Assembly (NCBI RefSeq): GCF_004297125.1
Contig: NZ_SCVD01000001.1
Coordinates: forward strand, 1-64,000
Direction: 5' to 3'
DNA from: Phenylobacterium sp.
GTDB lineage: Bacteria > Pseudomonadota > Alphaproteobacteria > Caulobacterales > Caulobacteraceae
DNA length: 64,000 bases
Shown: piece by piece, positions 17,352 through 25,238 of the stretch
Position numbering within the stretch: position 1 is the stretch's first letter
How the letters are laid out: each line of letters starts with the position of its first letter
Notes under the pieces: generated by a model
The model's database searches: none
Told to the model about the DNA's origin: nothing
The model's input: only the letters and a program-made list of their open reading frames with translations
Made by a program: the position numbers and the translations under genes

Positions 17352-18946
17352 AGGTCGATCCGATGCAGGGTCCGCCCCTTCTGCTGGGTCTCGTAGCGGG
17401 CCATGAACAGCCGCTCCTCGCGGAACGGGTCATCGACTGCGGTGGGCGGCGTGTCGAACATCATCGTGGCGCGTCGGGTCAGGTCATAGGGCCGCCAGGT
17501 CGGAATGGCCGGGTTGTTCGGGTCGCCGCGCCGGGCGAACGCGATCCAGCTCTCGGACATCGCCCGGACCATGGCGCGGGTCGCTTCGGTCTCCGGCCCC
17601 GCCATCGCGACGCCGCGCTCGCTGCCGGCGGTGTCGAACACGAACGGCAGGTCGAGGGAGTGCTGGGTGATCCGCCGGCCGCCTTCCACCGGCGAGCGCC
17701 ACATCAGGCGGTACACATAGGTCGGGGCGGCGCCGGCCTTGACGCGCTGCTCGGCCATGATCGTCTGGTCGCGCCCATAGCCTCGCGCCGAGCTGATCGT
17801 GAAGAAGGTCTCCGAGGGGCTGGCCTGCGGTCGCGACTTGCGGAAGATGGCCACCGCGGCCGGGATATCCGCCTCGGGGATAAAGGTCTTCAGGCGCGAG
17901 ACCATGCCAGCCTCGTCAAGGTCGAAGATCCCCGGCTCGCGGCCCAACTGGTTGGTCAGCTCGGTCCGGTTCATCCCCATCATCATCGGCAGGTGGTTCG
18001 AGATCGCCGGGGCTCGGGGCAGGAACGGGTGGGCCTGAAACGTCACCCCGTCCAGCACGGGGGAGAAGCGGTAGTTGTTGGCGGTGCTGACTTGTCGCGC
18101 CGCCGCCGTCAGCGCCGCGATCGGGACCGCCTGCAGCCTGCGGATGTCGCCCTTGGGCACGTCCAGGGTCTTCAGCAGCGCCGCGGTCAAGGCGTCGGCC
18201 TGCTCCGGCGTCTGGATCATCAGGTGCGATCCGCTCTGCACCACGCCCTTGTGGAACAGGCCCTTGGCGTCCTGGCCCGCGTAGCAGAGGCTGACCTTCC
18301 GGCCACCGCCCGACTGGCCGAAGATCATGACGTTGCCAGGGTCTCCCCCGAACGCGGCGATGTTCTCGCGCACCCAGGTCATGGCCGCGACCAGGTCCAG
18401 GTAGCCCACGTTGCCCGATCGCGCGAAACGCTCGCCGTAGGCGGCGTCCAGGTGGCAGTGGCCGAAGACGTTCAGGCGGTGGTTGATGGTCGCGACCACG
18501 ACGTCCCCTCGCCGGGCCAGCCGGCCGCCGTCGTAAAGCGCATGGGAGCCGGACCCGGCCTCGAACCCGCCGCCGTGGAACCAGAGCATCACCGGCCGCT
18601 TCGCGCCGTCGAGGCCCGGCGTCCACACATTGATCCGCAGGCAGTCCTCGCTCATCGGCCCCGGGTCGGCGAGCGCGCTGCGCACCTGGGGCGCCTGGTC
18701 GCCGTAGTCGAGGGCGTCGCGCACCCCCGCCCAGCGCTCTGGCGGTCGAGACGGGAGGAATCGGCTCTCGCCGGCTGTGGTCGCGCCATAGCGCAGGCCC
18801 TTGAAGACCTGAATCCCGTCGACCGTCCGACCGCGTACCCGCCCCTGGGCGGTTTCCACCAGGGGCTCCGTCTGCGCCAGGGCACGGTTCCCGACCAGGG
18901 TCCCCAGCAAGCCTGCGCCCGCTGCCAGCACGCTACGCCGATCCAT
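17348..18946 (-). CDS. Type B carboxylesterase, exported
   Basis: An alpha/beta hydrolase of 532 residues with a leader ending in ALAQ (residues 22-25). The oxyanion motif FHGGGF is at 123-128, SEDCLRINVWTP at 99-110, and the nucleophile elbow is G210-Q-S212-G-G-G, with Lys217 after it, in place of the commoner GESAGG. A catalytic His probably lies in ITQHSLDLPFVF. It cleaves carboxylic esters in the periplasm. First gene of a two-gene operon with the beta-lactamase-like hydrolase; a palindrome at 18962-18988 lies 15 bases before the start, and the IclR gene is divergent. Two relatives are at 28187 and 29821. Confidence 0.92.
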   Translation of the reverse strand: MDRRSVLAAGAGLLGTLVGNRALAQTEPLVETAQGRVRGRTVDGIQVFKGLRYGATTAGESRFLPSRPPERWAGVRDALDYGDQAPQVRSALADPGPMSEDCLRINVWTPGLDGAKRPVMLWFHGGGFEAGSGSHALYDGGRLARRGDVVVATINHRLNVFGHCHLDAAYGERFARSGNVGYLDLVAAMTWVRENIAAFGGDPGNVMIFGQSGGGRKVSLCYAGQDAKGLFHKGVVQSGSHLMIQTPEQADALTAALLKTLDVPKGDIRRLQAVPIAALTAAARQVSTANNYRFSPVLDGVTFQAHPFLPRAPAISNHLPMMMGMNRTELTNQLGREPGIFDLDEAGMVSRLKTFIPEADIPAAVAIFRKSRPQASPSETFFTISSARGYGRDQTIMAEQRVKAGAAPTYVYRLMWRSPVEGGRRITQHSLDLPFVFDTAGSERGVAMAGPETEATRAMVRAMSESWIAFARRGDPNNPAIPTWRPYDLTRRATMMFDTPPTAVDDPFREERLFMARYETQQKGRTLHRIDL

Positions 18947-18961
18947 ACCCGCCTCCCTGGT

Positions 18962-18988
18962 GTTCCGTGTGACGGAACGTTATTCCGT
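18962..18988. promoter_or_regulatory. Inverted repeat, probable IclR operator
   Basis: GTTCCGT (18962-18968), three bases, ACGGAAC (18972-18978) is a perfect 7-bp-arm dyad. A second, overlapping dyad uses ACGGAA (18972-18977) and TTCCGT (18983-18988). It sits in the 144-base gap between the esterase operon (start 18946) and the divergent IclR gene (start 19091), where such a regulator is expected to bind. The right-hand ACGGAAC/GTTCCGT sequence recurs before the receptor at 19965. Confidence 0.65.
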
Positions 18989-19090
18989 TTATTGTCTGGC
19001 CCTGGAGGGATCGTTGTCAACGGCCGGCGATCAATTGCTCGCCGAGGCCGCGCCGCCTAGGTTGCTGCGGGACGGACGAGGGAGCCTGGA

Positions 19091-19825
19091 TTGGATCGAG
19101 CGGTATTGAGGGCGTTCCAGATCCTGGAGGCGGTGTCGCGCGCCCGGGACCCGGTCCGGCTCTCGTCGATCGCCACCGACCTGGACCTCCAGAAGAGCAC
19201 CGTCCACCGCCTCCTGCAGACGCTGGCGGCGATGGGCTACGTCAGCCAGGAGCCGGAGACCGGCCGCTATCGAGCGACGCTGAAGACCTGGGAACTGGGA
19301 TCGGGCGTCCTCAACGAACACCCTGTCAAACGCGCCGCCGCGCCGTTCCTGGAGGAATTGCACCGGCTCACCGGCGAGACCGTGAGCGTCATGGTGATGG
19401 CCGGTGACGACGTGCTTTACCTCGACAAGATCATCTCGCCTCGGCCCGTGCGGTTCACCACGCGCGCCGGCAGCCGGGTGGCGGCTCCCCTCACCGCCGG
19501 GGGCCAGGCGATGCTGGCGCTGGAGCCCGACGCGCGCGCCATCCTCGAGCGGGTCGCCGAGCGCTTGCGTGGCGAGCGGGAGATGGACGTCGAACTGCTG
19601 CTGGCCGCGCTCGAGACGGTGCGTATGCGTGGCTATGCCATGTCCCGCAACAACCCTGCGGTGGTCAGCATCGGCGGCGCGATCCTGGGGCAGGGCGGCC
19701 GGGCGGCCGGCGCCCTCTCGGTCTCGGCCCCGATCGAGCGGACCGACGCCGACAAGCAGGCCCTGATCATCGAATCGGTGCGGGTCACCTGCACGCGCAT
19801 GGCCGAGACGCTCGGCCGCCTCTGA
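19091..19825 (+). CDS. IclR-family transcriptional regulator
   Basis: A regulator of 244 residues. The N-terminal winged helix has VLRAFQILEAVSRARDPV, then LSSIATDLDLQKSTVHRLLQTLAAMGYV (about 26-53). The effector domain (about 75-240) includes ETVSVMVMAGDDVLYLDKI, VAAPLTAGGQAMLAL and RGYAMSRNNPAVVSIGGAI. The start codon is TTG at 19091, preceded by GGGAG. IclR proteins act as repressors or activators of catabolic operons in response to small acids. It is divergent from the esterase operon and upstream of a TBDR, with a shared GTTCCGT motif in both promoter regions. Confidence 0.92.
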   Translation: MDRAVLRAFQILEAVSRARDPVRLSSIATDLDLQKSTVHRLLQTLAAMGYVSQEPETGRYRATLKTWELGSGVLNEHPVKRAAAPFLEELHRLTGETVSVMVMAGDDVLYLDKIISPRPVRFTTRAGSRVAAPLTAGGQAMLALEPDARAILERVAERLRGEREMDVELLLAALETVRMRGYAMSRNNPAVVSIGGAILGQGGRAAGALSVSAPIERTDADKQALIIESVRVTCTRMAETLGRL

Positions 19826-19885
19826 CTCCCGATAGTCCGGAAATCCCGCGTCGACCACGCGCGGAGCGGCTTTGCGTTTCGTCAG

Positions 19886-19902
19886 TTGACACGACGTTCC
19901 GT
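19886..19902 (+). promoter_or_regulatory. -35 hexamer with IclR half-site before TBDR 19965
   Basis: TTGACA (19886-19891) is followed by GTTCCGT (19896-19902), the same arm as the dyad at 18962, then by TATAGAAC. GTTC at 19896 and GAAC at 19909 give a loose inverted repeat. The -10 is ambiguous: TATAGA at 19905 is closer than the ideal spacing. A repressor bound here would block the promoter of the receptor gene. Confidence 0.45.
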
Positions 19903-19964
19903 CCTATAGAACCCTAGTGGGCATAGCGTGCCGCCTGACGGCGCAGCCAAAAACGGGGGACGGA

Positions 19965-22877
19965 ATGCGCGCTTGGATCATGGGCGGAGCGTCGGTTGTG
20001 GCCTTGCTGGCCGGCGCGGCATCGGCGCAGGAAGCGGCGGACGTGCAGGAGGTCGTGGTCACCGGCTCGCGCATCGCGCGGACCGATTACGTCGCCGAGA
20101 GCCCGATCGTGACCGTGGGCGCCGCGGCGGTCGAAGCCCGCGGGCCGGCGACGCTCGAAAGCACCTTCAACCAGATGCCGCAGTTCGCGGCCAGCAACGC
20201 CAACAGCGGATCGAGCCCGGCGCGCCAGGGCCGCAACAACGCCAACCTCCGCGGCCTGGGCATCCAGCGCACCCTGGTCCTGCTGGACGGACGCCGGATG
20301 CAGCCGTCGGACGCGTTGGGCGCGATCGACCTGAACTCAATCACCCCGGCGCTGATCGAGAACGTCGAGGTGATCACCGGGGGCGCCTCGGCCGTCTACG
20401 GGTCCGACGCCATCGCCGGCGTGGTGAACTTCAAGCTGCGGAAAAACTTCTCTGGCCTGGAGCTCGACGCCCAGTACGGCGTGACCGACCGCGACGACGC
20501 CGGCGCGGTGTCGATATCCGCGACGATGGGCGGCAACTTCGACGAAGGCCGCGGGAACATGGTGGCGTCGCTCACCTATTACGACCGCAACCCGACCTTC
20601 CGCGCCAGCCGGCCGTTCTTCGAGCGTTCCGGGATCGCCAGCGCGCTACAGGGCGGGGCTATCGTCTCGAACGCGTCGAACCTGCCGACTCAGGCCGCCC
20701 TGAACAGCGTCTTCTCGCGATATGGATCGACGGCGTCGGCCGCGCGGAACGCGTCGTTCGGCGTCAACGCAGACGGTACGATCTTCACCACGGCCGCGCC
20801 GATCTTGAACCTGCGCTACCCGGAGGGCGAGCCCTACATCACAGAGGAAGGCCGGGTTGGATTTCCGCTGGGCAACACCTTGCCGCTGCAGACGCCGATC
20901 GAGCGCTACACGGCCTTCGTGCGCGGATCCTACGACCTGACCGAGAACATGGAGGCCTACCTCCAGTTCAACTACATGACCTATGACTCGGCCTACAGCC
21001 GCCCCGGCTGGTCCGCCGGCTCGACCGCGCCGCTCGCGCTTATCCCGGTCACCAATCCGTTCATCCCGGCCGACCTGCGGCCGATCCTGGCGTCGCGGCC
21101 AAACCCCGGCGCGCCGGTCAACTTCACCTTCAGCACCAGCCGCATCGGACGCACGGCCTATCAGTTCAACTACGACCTGATGGAGGCGCTGGTCGGGCTG
21201 AAGGGCAAGGTCCCCGGCCGCGATTGGACCTGGGACATCTACGGATCGTATGGCGAAACCGACGCCAGCGAGACGACGTCGGGCTGGGTCAATGTCCAGG
21301 CGTGGAACAGCTTGGTCAACGCCGCGGACGGCGGGGCCTCGATCTGCCCCGGCGGATTCAACCCGTTCCTGGCCCAGGCGCTGGAGACGACGCCCGGCCA
21401 GGAGGCCTGCTTCAACCACCTGAACCGCACACTGCACGAGGAGACGAAGTTCACGCAGCAGATCGTGGAAGGGTCGCTGCAGGGCAGCCTGTTCGACCTG
21501 CCGGCCGGTCGCGCGCGGTTCGCCGTGGGCGCCAGCTATCGCCGCGCGACCTACGACTATGCCCCGCCGGACGCGCGCGTGCGCGGCGAGGTCTGGCCGG
21601 TGCAGGCCACGGGTCCGTCGGACGGCTCGTACAACGTCAAGGAGGGGTTCGCGGAGCTGTATCTGCCGCTGCTGCGCGACCTGCCGCTGGTCGACGAGTT
21701 GAACTTCGACGTCGCCTACCGCTTCTCCGACTACAACCTCGTGGGTTCGGTCCACACCTACAAGGCCAGCGCCGACTGGGCGCTCGCCAAGGGCGTCCGC
21801 TTCCGCGGCGGCTATCAGCGCGCCATCCGCGCGCCGAGCCTGGGCGAGCTATATGCGCCACCCGAACGGGCGTCGGCCGCCTTGGGGTCCACGGTCAGCG
21901 GGGCCGGCGACCCGTGCGACGTCGGCGGGCGCCTGCGCAATCCGGCGCTCAATCCGAACGCGGCGCGGGTGCGGGCGCTCTGCATCGCCCAGGGGGTGTC
22001 GCCGTCGATCATCGACATCTACCGTTTCGCCGGCAGCTCGGTGAGCGGGGTGGCCTCTGGCAACCTGGACCTGAAGGAAGAGACCGCCGACACCTGGACG
22101 GCCGGGCTGGTGTGGCAGAGCCGGTTCGAACAGCCCTTGCTTCGGCGGCTTTCGGCCTCGCTGGACTTCTACGATATCAAGGTGAAGGACGCGATTGGGG
22201 TGATCACCTCCAGCGTCGGCCTGACCCGCTGCTTCAACGCCGACGGCCGGTCCAACCCCAACTACGACCCGACCAACGACTTCTGCCAGCTGACCACGCG
22301 CAACACGAACGGCGGCATCGAGACCCAGGTCCAGCCGACCCTGAACCTGGCCGCCTATGAGGTCTCGGGGCTCGATTTCCAGACCGACTGGGGTTTCGAC
22401 CTTGAGGACGTGGGCCTGGGCTACCGGGGCGCCCTGAGCTTCAACCTCGTGGTCTCGCGTCTGCTGCACTACAAGATCCAGAACCTGGAAGGCGCGCCGT
22501 TCCTCGACTACGCCGGCACGATCGGCAACGCCCAGATCGACGCGGGCGCCATCGGCTTTCCCGACTGGAAGGTCGCGGCCAGCGCGACCTACGCCTACGG
22601 CCCGGCGACGGCGACCCTGAGCTACCGCTGGTACGACTCCATGACCCACGCGTCGGACGTCGGCATCGCCAACGGGACCCAGCCGGGCGTGAAGGATCGG
22701 CAGTACGTCGACCTGACCGGCACGTGGCGTCTCGACAAGAAAACCATATTCCGCGCCGGCGTCCTGAACCTGTTCGACGTGGCGCCGCCAGTATGGACGG
22801 GGGCGGGGGCGACCGACCTAGGCCTCTACGACCTGCTGCAGCGCCGCTACTTCGTCGGCGTGAAGCGGAGCTTCTGA
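19965..22877 (+). CDS. TonB-dependent outer-membrane receptor
   Basis: A 970-residue TBDR. Signal peptide 1-21 (cleavage after ASA), TonB-box region EVVVTGSRI at 29-37, plug with NANLRGLGIQRTLVLLDGRR and ITGGASAVYGSDAIAGVVNF, barrel with GYQRAIRAPSLGELYAPPER, and terminal Phe in VKRSF. The ATG at 19965 follows GGGGGACGGA and starts a normal signal peptide, so it is preferred over a GTG at 19917. It is strikingly like the receptor at 25239 over its full length (shared DYVAESPIVTV, FKLRKNFSGLELDAQYG-type and TIGNAQI segments), so the two are probably duplicates. It heads an operon with the MmgE/PrpD gene, two bases downstream. Confidence 0.94.
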   Translation: MRAWIMGGASVVALLAGAASAQEAADVQEVVVTGSRIARTDYVAESPIVTVGAAAVEARGPATLESTFNQMPQFAASNANSGSSPARQGRNNANLRGLGIQRTLVLLDGRRMQPSDALGAIDLNSITPALIENVEVITGGASAVYGSDAIAGVVNFKLRKNFSGLELDAQYGVTDRDDAGAVSISATMGGNFDEGRGNMVASLTYYDRNPTFRASRPFFERSGIASALQGGAIVSNASNLPTQAALNSVFSRYGSTASAARNASFGVNADGTIFTTAAPILNLRYPEGEPYITEEGRVGFPLGNTLPLQTPIERYTAFVRGSYDLTENMEAYLQFNYMTYDSAYSRPGWSAGSTAPLALIPVTNPFIPADLRPILASRPNPGAPVNFTFSTSRIGRTAYQFNYDLMEALVGLKGKVPGRDWTWDIYGSYGETDASETTSGWVNVQAWNSLVNAADGGASICPGGFNPFLAQALETTPGQEACFNHLNRTLHEETKFTQQIVEGSLQGSLFDLPAGRARFAVGASYRRATYDYAPPDARVRGEVWPVQATGPSDGSYNVKEGFAELYLPLLRDLPLVDELNFDVAYRFSDYNLVGSVHTYKASADWALAKGVRFRGGYQRAIRAPSLGELYAPPERASAALGSTVSGAGDPCDVGGRLRNPALNPNAARVRALCIAQGVSPSIIDIYRFAGSSVSGVASGNLDLKEETADTWTAGLVWQSRFEQPLLRRLSASLDFYDIKVKDAIGVITSSVGLTRCFNADGRSNPNYDPTNDFCQLTTRNTNGGIETQVQPTLNLAAYEVSGLDFQTDWGFDLEDVGLGYRGALSFNLVVSRLLHYKIQNLEGAPFLDYAGTIGNAQIDAGAIGFPDWKVAASATYAYGPATATLSYRWYDSMTHASDVGIANGTQPGVKDRQYVDLTGTWRLDKKTIFRAGVLNLFDVAPPVWTGAGATDLGLYDLLQRRYFVGVKRSF

Positions 22878-22879
22878 CG

Positions 22880-24355
22880 ATGATGGATCGCCGCCAAGCC
22901 CTCCTTGCCGCGTTGGCGGCGGGGGGCGCGGCCTGGGCGCCCGGCCTTCCCGGGGCCGCCCAGGACCGCGCGCCGGGGGTGTCGCCCAAGGTGACGGCCC
23001 CGCTCAGCGCCTTCATCGCCGGGTCCCAGTCGATGCCGATCCCCGAAGAGATCCTCGATCTCGGCCGGCGGCATATCCTGGACACCCTGGCCTCGGTGGT
23101 GGCCTGCAGGGACCTGGAGCCCTCGACCCTGGCCCGGAACTACGCCCTTGCGCAGAGCGGCGACGCCCGCCGATCCGCCGCGACCATTCTGGGGACCCGT
23201 CAGCGCGCCGCCCTGGTCGACGCGGTGTTCGCCAGCGCGATGACCGCCCACGGCGCCGAGATCAACGACTTCATTCCTTCGGCCTTCGTGCAGCCTGGCC
23301 CCTCGATCGTCAGCGCCGCCGTCGCCCTTGCGGAGCAGAGGCGCAAGTCCGGCGCGGCCGTGCTGCGGGCGGTCCTCACCGGCTACGAACTGGCGGGCCG
23401 GGTGCCGAAGGCGCTCGGCAACGAGAACCTTCGCCGCGCCAACATCGCCAATCATGGGATCGGTCCCGTGTTCGGGACCGCCGCCGCCGCCGCCTCGATC
23501 CTCGGCTTGCCGCAGGACCGGATCAGCGACCTGCTGACCTATTGCGCGCAACAGGCGTCCGGCTCCTGGCAGTGGATGCTGGACGTCGAGCACATCGAGA
23601 AGTCGTTCGTGTTCGCCGGCATGGGCGCGCGCGCCGGCCTGCAGGCGGCCTTGTTCGTGGAGCAGGGATTTCGCGGGGTGCGCGACAGCTTCGACAACCC
23701 GGCGGGCTGGATGAACTCGGCCATCTTCACCGGTCGGGACGCCAACCGCGCCTACCTCATCGAGCAGCTCGGCCAGCGCTGGGAGATGCACGAGACCGCC
23801 TACAAGCGCTATCCGGTCGGCGGGCCCACGCAGCCCGCCGTTCACGGCCTGCTGCAGCTGCTGCCAAAGATCGACCGGAACGCGGTCGCCAGCGTGAAGA
23901 TCGCCATGCCCGGCCGCTGGCAGGCGTTCCGCGACGCCGAGATGCCGGCGCTCAACTTGCGCTACCTCACGGCCATCATCCTGATCGACGGCCGCCTGGA
24001 CTTCGTGTCGGCCCAGTCGCTGGCGCGGATGCACGGTGACGCCGCCGCCAAGGCGCTGATGACCCGGGTCGACGTGGTCCATGACCCCGCGCAGGAGCAC
24101 GAACCGGGAGCCGCTCGCACCGAATCGGCTCGGGTGGAGGTGACGCACATCGACGGTCGACGGGTCGAAATCTTCGTCCCCTACGTGGTGGGCTTCCCGT
24201 CGCACCCGATGTCCAAGGCCGATGTCGAGGCCAAGGCCCTGGAGCTGATGACGCCGCGCCTGGGCAAGGCGAGGGCGCAAGAGGTCGTGGCGCGGGTCTG
24301 GGATATCGACCACCTAGCCGACGGCGGCCGCCTGGCGTCGCTGATCGCCACCTGA
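22880..24355 (+). CDS. MmgE/PrpD-family protein with export signal
   Basis: A protein of 491 residues related to 2-methylcitrate dehydratase, aconitate decarboxylase and iminodisuccinate epimerase. Family stretches include RRHILDTLASVVACRDLEPS, AHGAEINDFIPSAFVQPGP, GYELAGRVPKALG, ANIANHGIGPVFGTAAAAASILGL, and YKRYPVGGPTQPAVHGLLQL. Unusually, residues 1-31 look like a Tat or Sec signal (DRRQALLAALAAGGAAW). Family members are normally cytoplasmic. The start ATG 22880 is two bases after the receptor stop; its own stop overlaps the next IclR start (TGATG). It probably acts on a polycarboxylic acid released by the neighbouring esterases. The exact reaction is unknown. Confidence 0.88.
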   Translation: MMDRRQALLAALAAGGAAWAPGLPGAAQDRAPGVSPKVTAPLSAFIAGSQSMPIPEEILDLGRRHILDTLASVVACRDLEPSTLARNYALAQSGDARRSAATILGTRQRAALVDAVFASAMTAHGAEINDFIPSAFVQPGPSIVSAAVALAEQRRKSGAAVLRAVLTGYELAGRVPKALGNENLRRANIANHGIGPVFGTAAAAASILGLPQDRISDLLTYCAQQASGSWQWMLDVEHIEKSFVFAGMGARAGLQAALFVEQGFRGVRDSFDNPAGWMNSAIFTGRDANRAYLIEQLGQRWEMHETAYKRYPVGGPTQPAVHGLLQLLPKIDRNAVASVKIAMPGRWQAFRDAEMPALNLRYLTAIILIDGRLDFVSAQSLARMHGDAAAKALMTRVDVVHDPAQEHEPGAARTESARVEVTHIDGRRVEIFVPYVVGFPSHPMSKADVEAKALELMTPRLGKARAQEVVARVWDIDHLADGGRLASLIAT

Positions 24356-25101
24356 TGCGTCCCGTACAGACCGCGCTGGCGGTGATCGAGGCGATCGGAC
24401 GAAGACAACCCGCGGGCGTTTCCGAGCTGGCGCGCGCGCTGGATCTTCCGAAGTCCACCGTGCAGCGGACTTTGCGCGCGCTGGAGCAGGCCGGCTGGAT
24501 CCAGGCGGTGGCGGGCGAGCGCGGCGTCTGGGCCCTGTCGCTGCAGGCCGGCCTGGCCGTCGGCCGCGCCGACTTCGCCACCCGCAAGCTGCGCACGGCC
24601 GCGATGCCGGTGATGGAGGAGCTGCGCCGCCGCACCAGCGAGTCCATCTATCTCGCCGTTCGCCACCAGCGGAAGATCGCCCTGGTCGAGCGCCTGGACG
24701 GGCTCAATCCCGCCGTCCACGCATGGCCGCTCTGGCAGGCCGGGCCGATGCACGCCACGTCCTTGGGCAAGGCGATCCTCGCCATGCTGAGCGAACCCGA
24801 GGTGGACGACTACCTGTCCCACCCGCTGCGGCAGGTCACCAATCGGACCGAGACCGATCCCACCCGGCTGCGGGAGGAACTGAAGGCCACCCGACAGCGC
24901 GGCTTCGCGGTCACGTTCCAGACCAACTGGCCGGGCGAGAATGGCGTGGGCGCCGCCATTCGGGACAGCCGGGGCGGGCCGTTCGCGGCGATCTCCATCT
25001 CGGCGCCGGTCGAGCGGGTCAACGAGAGCAAGTGCCTGGAGCTGGGCGAGCTGCTCATGGACGCCGCCCGGCGCATCAGTCTGGGCCTCGCGCGCCAATG
25101 A
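24355..25101 (+). CDS. IclR-family transcriptional regulator
   Basis: A regulator of 248 residues. The winged helix has VQTALAVIEAIGRRQPAGVSE, then LARALDLPKSTVQRTLRALEQAGWI; the effector domain has SESIYLAVRHQRKIALVERLD, PMHATSLGKAILAMLSE and AAIRDSRGGPFAAISISAPVERV. Its ATG overlaps the stop of the MmgE/PrpD gene (TGATG), so it is translated with that enzyme. It precedes a second receptor-esterase unit, which it probably controls through the palindromic region at 25142-25165. It differs clearly in sequence from the IclR at 19091, so the two modules may answer to different effectors. Confidence 0.92.
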   Translation: MRPVQTALAVIEAIGRRQPAGVSELARALDLPKSTVQRTLRALEQAGWIQAVAGERGVWALSLQAGLAVGRADFATRKLRTAAMPVMEELRRRTSESIYLAVRHQRKIALVERLDGLNPAVHAWPLWQAGPMHATSLGKAILAMLSEPEVDDYLSHPLRQVTNRTETDPTRLREELKATRQRGFAVTFQTNWPGENGVGAAIRDSRGGPFAAISISAPVERVNESKCLELGELLMDAARRISLGLARQ

Positions 25102-25141
25102 GCAGCCCGATCCTCCAGCCCAACGCATCGCAAAGTCGAAA

Positions 25142-25165
25142 AACAAGCAAGCTTGCTGGCTTGTT
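25142..25165. promoter_or_regulatory. Palindromic AT-rich element before TBDR 25239
   Basis: AACAAGC (25142-25148) and GCTTGTT (25159-25165) are perfect inverted arms. Inside them AGCAAGCTTGCT (25146-25157) is a second perfect palindrome. It lies in the 137-base gap after the second IclR gene and 73 bases before the receptor start. Its GCAAGCTTGC core resembles the repeats of region 1, but the arms differ, so a different regulator (the IclR at 24355) is the simpler reading. Confidence 0.5.
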
Positions 25166-25238
25166 ATTTTGCGGCCATGGTCGCGTCAACGAGCTGCGGC
25201 GCGCACGACCGCGCCGCGCCATCCAGGGGAGAGACGCC

